Assembly (NCBI RefSeq): GCF_028435365.1
Contig: NZ_JAGTJJ010000063.1
Span: 1 to 58,790 of the forward strand
Length of the DNA: 58,790 nt
Source: Polyangium jinanense
GTDB taxonomy: Bacteria; Myxococcota; Polyangia; Polyangiales; Polyangiaceae
Direction of reading: 5' to 3'
Numbering within the stretch: position 1 is the first letter of the stretch; every line of letters starts with the position of its first letter. The translations under genes and the position numbers were made by a program. Shown here one piece after another: positions 52,427 to 58,790 of this stretch. The notes under the pieces were generated by a model. The model had not been told where the DNA came from. It searched no databases and saw only the letters and a list, made by a program, of their open reading frames with translations.

Positions 52427-53848
52427 TTGAGCGGCACGGTCAGCCTGTTGGGTCTCGACTTCGGCAGCACGACCAGCAGTGCGATGGTCGCGTCCGCCAC
52501 GATGGTACGCAATTGCGTCACCGGTCGGGTGGAGCTCCGCCGGCTCACCGAGGAATATCGGTCCGTCCCGGTCTTCACGCCCCTCCGTGAGGGACGTATC
52601 GATGAGGGCGCGGTCGTGGCGCTCCTCGATCGTTGGCTCGCCGAAGGGGATTTGCAGGGGAAAGAGATCTTCGGCGGCGGCGCGCTCATCACGGGGCTTT
52701 CGGCCCAGCGGGACAATGCGGCGGCGCTCTCGTCGCTGCTCCGTGCGCGCCTCGGTGACGCCATCCTCGTGGCCTCCGGCGACGCGAACCTCGAGTCCTG
52801 GATGGCGTTTCTCGGGAGCGCGGCGCGGCTCTCGCGACACCATCCCGAGGTCGAGATCGTGAACCTCGACATCGGCGGCGGGACGACGAACCTCGCGCTC
52901 GGAATCGACGGAGAGGTCCGCCGCACGGGCTGTCTGTTCGTGGGGGCGAGGCATCTCCAGGTCGAGCCTGGGAGTCATCGGATCGTCGCGATGTCGAGGT
53001 ATGCCCGGGCGCTCTTCGATCACCTGGGAATTGCACGCGGGCCCGGGGATACGTTGTCTCCCGGCGACGTCGACGCGGTGCTCTCGTTTTACGTCGCGCT
53101 CCTCGAATCCGCGGTCACCGGGCGCGCTGAGCCGTTCACGACGCCCGTCGCGCGCCTGCATTTGCACACGGACCTCGGGCTCGAACCACCCGCGCCGCAC
53201 GTGCCCCGCGTCGTCACGCTCTCGGGTGGCGTAGGCGCGCTCGTCTACGACAAACTACAGGGCGCGCCGTGGCCGCAGACGACGTGTTTCGGGGATCTCG
53301 GCATTGATCTCGCCCAGCGTATCCTCGCGTCCGAGGTCCTCGCGCGTGACCTCGCGGCATGGATCCCCGACCATTTCGGCCGCACGACGGTCTTCGGAAT
53401 GATGCGGCACAGTATGGACATCTCCGGCGCGACCGTTTTTCTCTCGTCGCCCGGCGTCCTACCCCTGCGCGACTTGCCCATCCTCGGCCGCCTGGGAAGC
53501 GATGCGGATGCCGCGCGCGTGCACGCGCTGCTTCGCCTCGTGCGCGAGAGCCCGTCCGGCGGCTGTTTGCGGGTCGAATGGCACGGTCCTCCGCTCGTGG
53601 CCATCCGCCGGCTCGGCGCTTTGCTCGGCGACGAATTGAAGGCGCGTCCCCTCGGGCCCGACCAGGCGCTCGTCTTGTTCGTGGCTGAAAACGTGGGCAA
53701 AACCCTCGGCCAGTACGTCAGCGACTGGGGCCAAAGCCCGGTCCGCCTCGTCGTCATCGACGAGGTCGTCGTCAAGGACGCCCGCTTCGCGCAGATCGGG
53801 CGCATGAAGGATCACGTCGTTCCTGTCTGGTATTACGGGCTGGATTGA
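52427..53848 (+). CDS. eutA: Ethanolamine ammonia-lyase reactivating factor EutA
   Basis: This 473-residue (from TTG 52427) ATP-dependent chaperone of the actin/Hsp70-like fold removes damaged cobalamin from the lyase. Phosphate-1 motif SLLGLDFGSTTSSAM opens the protein. Then come EIFGGGALITGLSAQRDNAA and ILVASGDANLESWMAFLGSA, both highly typical of EutA, the phosphate-2 motif NLDIGGGTTNLAL and VTLSGGVGALVY. The TTG start gives a normal-length N-terminus; GTG 52388 or GTG 52214 are alternatives. It precedes the fused lyase gene by 14 bases and is surely co-transcribed. Confidence 0.88.
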   Translation: MSGTVSLLGLDFGSTTSSAMVASATMVRNCVTGRVELRRLTEEYRSVPVFTPLREGRIDEGAVVALLDRWLAEGDLQGKEIFGGGALITGLSAQRDNAAALSSLLRARLGDAILVASGDANLESWMAFLGSAARLSRHHPEVEIVNLDIGGGTTNLALGIDGEVRRTGCLFVGARHLQVEPGSHRIVAMSRYARALFDHLGIARGPGDTLSPGDVDAVLSFYVALLESAVTGRAEPFTTPVARLHLHTDLGLEPPAPHVPRVVTLSGGVGALVYDKLQGAPWPQTTCFGDLGIDLAQRILASEVLARDLAAWIPDHFGRTTVFGMMRHSMDISGATVFLSSPGVLPLRDLPILGRLGSDADAARVHALLRLVRESPSGGCLRVEWHGPPLVAIRRLGALLGDELKARPLGPDQALVLFVAENVGKTLGQYVSDWGQSPVRLVVIDEVVVKDARFAQIGRMKDHVVPVWYYGLD

Positions 53849-53862
53849 GAAACGAGGAAACG

Positions 53863-56061
53863 ATGCAGCAGGTTCCAGAGGCGCTCGTGCCATTGTCCGA
53901 CATCGTCGTCCCGCGGCCGCGGCCGCCTGAGTTCTATCGGACGACCGTCCTCGACGAGGAGATCTCGTTCCTCGGCCTGAAAGCGCTCCTCGGCGCTGCC
54001 GACGAGAACAAGGCGGGCGATCGAAACGCGGGGCTCGCGGCAAAGAGCGCCCGGCACCGCGAGGCCGCTCGGACGATTCTGTCATCGCTCACGCTGCGGC
54101 ACCTCTACGACCATCCGCTCACCGACGACGACGGGAACGTCGATTCCGTCATGCGGGTCAATTACACGATCGATCACGCCGTCTTTGCCGAGATCGAATC
54201 GATGACCGTGGGCGGGCTGAAAAACCATCTCCTGCGCTCGCCGGGCGCGGAGAGCGCGCGCGTGGGCAAGGCCTTGACTGGCGTGATGGCGGCCGCGCTG
54301 GCCAAGATCTGCGACGTGCACGAGCTCATCTTTCTCGCTCGACGCATCCCGCGACCCACGAAAGCGCGGACGACCCTCGGTTTGCCCGGGACCTTGTCTT
54401 CGCGCCTGCAGCCGAACCATCCCACCGATGATCTGCGTGGGATCACGCTGCTCTTGTATTGGGGGCTCTCGATGGGCGCGGGGGATGCGCTGCTGGGCAT
54501 CAATCCTGCCATCGATACCGTCGAGAACATTTCCGGGCTTCTCCGTCACCTCGACAAAGTCCGCCGGCAGACGGGCGTGCCCACGCAGATCTGCGTCCTC
54601 GGGCACATCAAAACGCAGCTCGCTTGCCTCGAACGAGGTGCGCCGGTCGAGATCCTCTTTCAGAGCCTGGCCGGCACCGAGAAGACGCTCACGGCCGAGT
54701 TCGACGTGACCGTCGAGTTGCTCGACCAGGGCTATCGGACCATGCGCGAAAAGGGAGCGCTCGGGCCGGACGCGCGTCAATTCATGTATTTCGAGACCGG
54801 TCAGGGGAGCGAATTCACCTACGGCAAGCACCACGGCATCGACATGACGACGACGGAGGCCCTCTGTTACGGCCTCGCCCGCCGCTACGATCCCTTCATG
54901 GTGAACAACGTCACGGGCTTCATCGGGCCGGAGACGCACCTCGACAATTTCGAGATGATCGTGTCGAACCTGCAGGACCACTTCATGGGCAAGCTGCTCG
55001 GTTTGCCCATGGGCATGGCGCCGTGCTTCACGCTCCACTCGCACATCACGCTCGAAGGCCAGCAGATGGCCACGCAGATGCTGACCGCGGCGGGCGCGAA
55101 TTACTACATGGATGTCGCGCTGAATACGGATCGAATGCTCGCGTATTTCGATACCAGCGGCCACGACGACCAGACCTTGCGCGAGCTGTACGGGAAGCGG
55201 GTGACGCCCGAGTACGAGGCGTGGGCGATCGAGCGGGGGATTTTCCGCAAAGAGGAGGACGGTAGCCTCGCCCGCGGCCCGCACTGGGGAGATTTGCGCC
55301 GGTTCCTTTCGTCGGACGCGGAGCTTTCGGGGCTGCTCGCGACCACGCCGGCCCTGCATGGATTCGAATCCGCCGGTCCGCGGCCCGCCGACGAGGTCAG
55401 CCGCCGCGTTCGGCTTCATCAGGCCGTCGGCCGCGAGGCGACGCAGAGCGTGCTCTGCGTCGATGCGTTGCAAGAGGTCGTCGATTTCCGGGTGGTCGCC
55501 ACGGACGCCCATTCCAAGGAAGCGCACCTCCATTCACCCTCCCTGGGTGCGCGGGTCGCCGCAAACCACCGCGCCGCGCTCCTTCCCGAGCGCCGCCAGG
55601 TGCAGATCCTCGTCTCCGACGGGCTCAGCGCCGAGGCCGTCCACCACAATGCCAGCGAGCTGCTCCCCGTCCTCCTCGACGGCTTGAATGCTCGCGGCAT
55701 CACCATGGGCAAACCCATCCTGGCCCCGAACGGGCGGGTGAAGCTCTCCGAGGATGTCGCGGAGCTCGTGCAATGTGATCTCGTGATCTGCTTGATCGGC
55801 GAGCGCCCCGGCGGCGACGCCCTCGCGTCGCGTAGCCTCTCGGCCTACCTGGTGTATTGCCTGCGCGACGACGAAACGAGGCGGAAAGCCGCTGCGTTCA
55901 GCGGCAATCCCGAGGCACGTTTCGAGTATACGGTGCTCTCGAACATCTATGCCGGTGGGCTGCCGCCGCTCGAAGCGGGCGGCGTCATTGCCGAGAAGGT
56001 GTTCGAGGTGCTGGAGCGCCGGGCGGCCGGCAATCGCCTGGAGGCGTTGCTCTCGTCTTGA
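53863..56061 (+). CDS. eutBC: Fused EutB-EutC ethanolamine ammonia-lyase-like enzyme
   Basis: This 732-residue fusion starts at ATG 53863 with GAGGA upstream (TTG 53845 overlaps the eutA stop). Residues about 25-480 match the EutB large subunit. Arg181 and Gln183 (SRLQPNHPTDD), Asn214 (LLGINPA) and Glu311 (YFETGQGSE) match the E. coli substrate residues Arg160, Gln162, Asn193 and Glu287. At Asp362 the sequence reads PMGMAPCF, with Ala386. Residues about 500-732 are EutC (ILVSDGLSAEAVHHNA, CLIGERPGGDALASR). The family uses adenosylcobalamin to split ethanolamine into acetaldehyde and ammonia. The lost Asp suggests a changed substrate. No shell or aldehyde dehydrogenase gene is nearby. Confidence 0.92.
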   Translation: MQQVPEALVPLSDIVVPRPRPPEFYRTTVLDEEISFLGLKALLGAADENKAGDRNAGLAAKSARHREAARTILSSLTLRHLYDHPLTDDDGNVDSVMRVNYTIDHAVFAEIESMTVGGLKNHLLRSPGAESARVGKALTGVMAAALAKICDVHELIFLARRIPRPTKARTTLGLPGTLSSRLQPNHPTDDLRGITLLLYWGLSMGAGDALLGINPAIDTVENISGLLRHLDKVRRQTGVPTQICVLGHIKTQLACLERGAPVEILFQSLAGTEKTLTAEFDVTVELLDQGYRTMREKGALGPDARQFMYFETGQGSEFTYGKHHGIDMTTTEALCYGLARRYDPFMVNNVTGFIGPETHLDNFEMIVSNLQDHFMGKLLGLPMGMAPCFTLHSHITLEGQQMATQMLTAAGANYYMDVALNTDRMLAYFDTSGHDDQTLRELYGKRVTPEYEAWAIERGIFRKEEDGSLARGPHWGDLRRFLSSDAELSGLLATTPALHGFESAGPRPADEVSRRVRLHQAVGREATQSVLCVDALQEVVDFRVVATDAHSKEAHLHSPSLGARVAANHRAALLPERRQVQILVSDGLSAEAVHHNASELLPVLLDGLNARGITMGKPILAPNGRVKLSEDVAELVQCDLVICLIGERPGGDALASRSLSAYLVYCLRDDETRRKAAAFSGNPEARFEYTVLSNIYAGGLPPLEAGGVIAEKVFEVLERRAAGNRLEALLSS

Positions 56062-56097
56062 GGCAGGAAAGAGGGGCTCGCGGGGGGGTTCGTCCCG

Positions 56098-56682
56098 TCA
56101 GGGCACGCGCTTCGCCGTGGCCTTCGCCGTGATCGGGCCGGCGCCAGGCGTGGGGCACCCGCACTTCGAGTACACGAGCGTGCCCGTCGCGTCGTCGCCC
56201 GCGAGCACGAGCGTGATCTCGCGCTTCTCGCATTGATCCTCGCCCGAGAAGCAATACGACGTGTCGCTCTTCAGGGTGAGTGTACATCCGTCCGCCGAGA
56301 CCGATCCGGTCGCCGTATACGAGGCGGGCATCGGAGGCTCAGGGTTGCAGCTATGCATGGGCGCCGTGTCATCGCCCTCGAAGGTGACGCTGATCGAGAC
56401 GTCGGACGCGTTTGGCGTGACCGTCAAGAGATCGCCCGCGGGGACGCAGCCGTCCGCGTCTTGCTCGTAGGTGATCTGCCACTTGCCCGCGGCGGAGCAG
56501 GCATCGGGATTTCCGCCGCCCGAGCCGCCGGTTCCGCCGGTCCCACCCGAGCCGCCGGAGCCGCCGGAGCCACCCGCGCCGCCATTGCCGGCGCTGCCGC
56601 CACCGTCACTGCAGGCAGGGAACACGGAAAGCGCGAGGGTCGCTGCAAGGAATGCTGAAGAGAACGCAAGAGAAGGTCGCAT
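56098..56682 (-). CDS. Small lipoprotein with Gly-rich linker
   Basis: This 194-residue protein starts at ATG 56682 (MRPSLAFSSAFLAATLALSV), with lipobox VFPAC. A linker of GGSGGSGGTGG type (about 27-58) precedes a domain with six Cys (PDACSAAGKW, ADGCVPAGD, HSCNPEPPMP, SADGCTL, SYCFSGEDQCEK, KCGCPTPG) likely forming disulfides. The strand pattern suggests a small beta-sandwich. Family unknown. It is convergent with eutBC (36-base gap). Confidence 0.8.
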   Translation of the reverse strand: MRPSLAFSSAFLAATLALSVFPACSDGGGSAGNGGAGGSGGSGGSGGTGGTGGSGGGNPDACSAAGKWQITYEQDADGCVPAGDLLTVTPNASDVSISVTFEGDDTAPMHSCNPEPPMPASYTATGSVSADGCTLTLKSDTSYCFSGEDQCEKREITLVLAGDDATGTLVYSKCGCPTPGAGPITAKATAKRVP

Positions 56683-56761
56683 GGGCCGAGGATAGCCGCC
56701 GTGAGCGGACCTCGCCAGGCCACAAAACTGCTCTTGCGCGGGAGGGGAAGGGGCTTTTCGT

Positions 56762-58402
56762 TTACTGCGCGAGGCGACGAATCTCGCCGAGCACGCGGTA
56801 GAACCCGCCGCCCGCGGCCTCCCGCACCTCGTCGACGACGTAACGCGCGCCCTCGACGCGGATGTTGCGCGGGAACTGGCAGTTGTACGACGACTTGAAG
56901 CCCGGCGAGACGACATGCACGCGGAGCTTGCCGCCTTGCTTGACGCATTCGACGATCACGCCCTTCGTCGTATCGCGCGTGGTCTCGAGCTGCGTCGAGG
57001 GGATCTCCTCGACCTTCGCCGGAGCCTTGATGTCGCGCGCGACCGGAACCTCGCCCGCCTGCGCCTTCTGGATCGCCTCCTCGCTCGCGTCGATGCAAGC
57101 GAGCGAGCCGTCGGTCGTGACGATGTAGAGCCGCTCGTCGCGGTATTGCATCGAGTACGCCGAGCCGCACCCCGTCGCGAGCTTCCACAGGCGCTTGCCG
57201 GCCGCGTCGAAGCAATAAATGGTGGAGCTCGAGTCGCCGCCGAAGATGTACTTGCCGCCGGGCGAGGCCGCGCAGGAGTAGACCGTGTCGTCGCAATCGC
57301 AGACGACGCCGGGTTTGCCGTCCTTCGAGAAGACGTACACCTTGTCGTCCATCGTGCCGGCATAAACGTCCGAGGCCTCCTGCCAGCCGAAGAGCACCGA
57401 GCCGCGCGTCTTCGCCTCCCAGACCGCCTTGCCGTCCTTCCAGGCGTACTTCGTCACGCCCGCGGAATGGCCGTGATAGACGCCCTTCTCGTCGGCGCGC
57501 ACCATCCAGCCGCTAGAACCCTTGCTCTTCTTGCGCCAGTTCGTCTCGTTTTCGTGATCGAAGATCGCAATGTTGCCGTCGGCGTCGGAGACGCAGAGCT
57601 TGCCGCGGTAGATGTCGAGCCAGAAGATGTCGACGTTCTCCTCGACCTCGTACGCGAGGCGCGGGACATGGCCGCCGAGGTCGTAGACGTTGCCATCGTC
57701 GCAGCCGGCATAACGCCAATCGTCGTCGGCGATGATGCATTTCACGCCGTCGGGGAGCTTATATTGCTGCTCGATCGTGCCGTCCGCGGTCACAGCGAAC
57801 ACGGCGCCGCTCTGGTTGCCGACCCAGAAGAGCTTCGTGTCGATGTAAATGCCGAGCGCCGCGTCGCCAGAGGAGAACTTCCACAAAACGGGCGCGCGCT
57901 TCGCCGTCGAGGGCTTGCTCTGGATCGTCCGGCGGGTGACGGCGCGCTTCTGCCGCACACCCATCACGGCCGACTCGTAGCCCTTCTTCTTCTTCTCGTT
58001 GATCTTCTTCTGCGCAAACGCGACCGCCTCAGCCGCCGTGCGGAACTTCTGCTCCTGCTTCTGGCCGCCATCGCCGATCCGGCCGTACCGAATCGAGACC
58101 TTCGTCCCGTCGATCACCACTTCGTAAAACTTGTGCGAACCCCCGCCGTCCTCGGAGAGCTCGAGGTACGTGCGGTTCGAGTCCGCAGCAGCGGCAGCGG
58201 GAGCAGGAGCAGGCGCAGGCGCGGCAGCGGCGGCCGTCGTGGCCCGGCCGGAGGAGGAAGCGGCGCGGCTGCGTTTGGCAGCGGGGGCGGGGGCGCGCGC
58301 GGCGCTCGTCCGCGGGGCCGAGGTGGTGCGGGTCGACGCAGCGCTCGGAGACGCTTTGCGCGCGCTCTTTTTCGTGGTGCTCGGTGTACGTTTGGTGGCC
58401 AT
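56762..58402 (-). CDS. WGR-like protein with histone-like tail and beta-propeller
   Basis: This 546-residue protein starts at ATG 58402 with GGAGGAG at 9 bases. Residues 1-75 are Lys/Ala/Ser/Thr/Arg-rich (TKRTPSTTKKSARKASPS) and then Ala-Pro repeats, like histone H1 tails. Residues about 78-135 resemble a WGR domain (HKFYEVVIDGTKVSIRYGRI, GDGGQKQEQKF), with Tyr in place of the Trp. About 165-430 form repeated strands of a propeller (LGIYIDTKLFWVGNQSGAVF; YIFGGDSSSTIYCFDAAGK). WGR domains usually bind nucleic acid in PARPs. A nucleoid- or DNA-associated role is inferred. It has no signal peptide. Confidence 0.82.
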   Translation of the reverse strand: MATKRTPSTTKKSARKASPSAASTRTTSAPRTSAARAPAPAAKRSRAASSSGRATTAAAAAPAPAPAPAAAAADSNRTYLELSEDGGGSHKFYEVVIDGTKVSIRYGRIGDGGQKQEQKFRTAAEAVAFAQKKINEKKKKGYESAVMGVRQKRAVTRRTIQSKPSTAKRAPVLWKFSSGDAALGIYIDTKLFWVGNQSGAVFAVTADGTIEQQYKLPDGVKCIIADDDWRYAGCDDGNVYDLGGHVPRLAYEVEENVDIFWLDIYRGKLCVSDADGNIAIFDHENETNWRKKSKGSSGWMVRADEKGVYHGHSAGVTKYAWKDGKAVWEAKTRGSVLFGWQEASDVYAGTMDDKVYVFSKDGKPGVVCDCDDTVYSCAASPGGKYIFGGDSSSTIYCFDAAGKRLWKLATGCGSAYSMQYRDERLYIVTTDGSLACIDASEEAIQKAQAGEVPVARDIKAPAKVEEIPSTQLETTRDTTKGVIVECVKQGGKLRVHVVSPGFKSSYNCQFPRNIRVEGARYVVDEVREAAGGGFYRVLGEIRRLAQ

Positions 58403-58478
58403 GGCGTGCTCTCCTCCGGTTTTCCGGGAAGCCGATGAGAGCACGACGCGCAGGCGCCCGTCACCACCTCATCTGGGA

Positions 58479-58790
58479 GGCGCCGCGCTGGGGCTTTGCC
58501 CCAGGCCCCACCGGGGCTATCCGCCCCTGGACCCGGACCAGCGCAAGCGCTGGACCCGGGGTCGATGAACTGCGCATCGCGCAGTTCATCGAACAGGCCG
58601 AGTCAAGACCAGGAGCGACCCTGCCCATCAAGACAGCCGCGTTGCCATTTCGACCGGCAATGCCGTCCTTGGTCTTGCCACCGGCCGTTGGAAGAACTGC
58701 GCGCAGCGCAGTTCTTCCACCAAAGGTCCAGGGCTTGCCCTGGTTCGGGTCGAGGGGCGAACAGCCCCCGCGGGGTCCGGGGCAGGGCCC
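58479..58790 (-). repeat. Composite inverted-repeat element, copy 4 (reversed, cut by window end)
   Basis: This is the reverse of copies 1-3: first CTGGGGCTTTGCCCCAG and the GATGAACTGCGC hairpin (58564-58590), then a 99-base spacer with the reverse of the GCTGTCTTGATGGGC core, then the GGAAGAACTGCGC hairpin (58690-58718, loop CAG variant) and the other arm running off the end. It lies upstream of the WGR-like gene. Confidence 0.88.

Noticed and set aside
52113..56061. Possible ethanolamine microcompartment locus
   Set aside because: Only eutA and the fused lyase are present; no shell, EutD/E/G or EutT-like gene appears in the window.
56915..58438. 507-codon plus-strand open frame opposite the WGR-like gene
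   Set aside because: Leu/Val/Arg/Asp-rich shadow without motif; the minus frame has a ribosome site and clear domains.
1..58790. tRNA, rRNA or CRISPR array
   Set aside because: No cloverleaf, rRNA core sequence or regularly spaced short direct repeats with unique spacers was seen.

Overview
The window looks like part of the chromosome of a large-genome myxobacterium (Polyangiales/Sorangium type). Base composition is very high in GC. There are tandem Ser/Thr-kinase/ATPase/TPR giants, many lipoproteins with Gly-Gly-Thr-Gly linkers after the lipobox, a decayed MYXO-CTERM tail, and dispersed palindromic intergenic repeats. No tRNA, rRNA, CRISPR array, phage or transposase gene was seen. The genus is an inference.

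Layout. 1-7.1 kb: two tandem paralogues of a kinase / degenerate cyclase / AAA-ATPase / TPR protein, the first cut by the window edge. 7.1-12.1 kb: a 42-bp tandem repeat, an unknown protein, a lipoprotein made of six 282-bp repeats, an unknown protein and a MYXO-CTERM remnant. 12.2-17.8 kb: an amidase, an FtsX-type permease and its ATPase, then (minus strand) an acyltransferase-3 protein and an unknown partner. 18-25.8 kb: a BPSL0067-type papain-fold protein, a Tat-exported flavin amine oxidase, a cupin, three lipoproteins, an ATPase-like protein with no usable Walker A, and MsrB. 25.9-30.5 kb: a Uma2 nuclease and a compact minus-strand operon fahA-maiA-hppD-hmgA, which takes 4-hydroxyphenylpyruvate through homogentisate to fumarate and acetoacetate.

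31-38 kb: a lipoprotein, a DUF3160-type lipoprotein, a coiled-coil protein, a candidate lipoprotein toxin with an overlapping immunity gene, and a small membrane protein. 38-45.4 kb: a cytochrome P450, an MDR-type oxidoreductase, and a tripartite efflux operon (adaptor, ATPase, permease, TolC). 45.4-48 kb: an unknown protein and a PHP-domain lipoprotein. 48-56 kb holds the most interesting block: a ferritin-like protein, a LodA/GoxA-type quinoprotein oxidase and its LodB-type flavoprotein on the minus strand, divergent from eutA and a fused EutB-EutC ethanolamine ammonia-lyase. In that fusion the residue aligned with the substrate-binding Asp362 is Ala. 56-58.4 kb: a small lipoprotein and a WGR-like/beta-propeller protein with a histone-like tail.

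Two dispersed repeat families stand out. A composite inverted-repeat element of about 306-330 bp occurs four times between genes (10.4, 20.5, 30.6 and 58.5 kb, the last reversed and cut by the window end). A 45-bp hairpin occurs twice with compensatory base changes, once across the maiA stop codon and once inside the coding start of an ABC ATPase. I had no homology search; all family names are from motif recognition.
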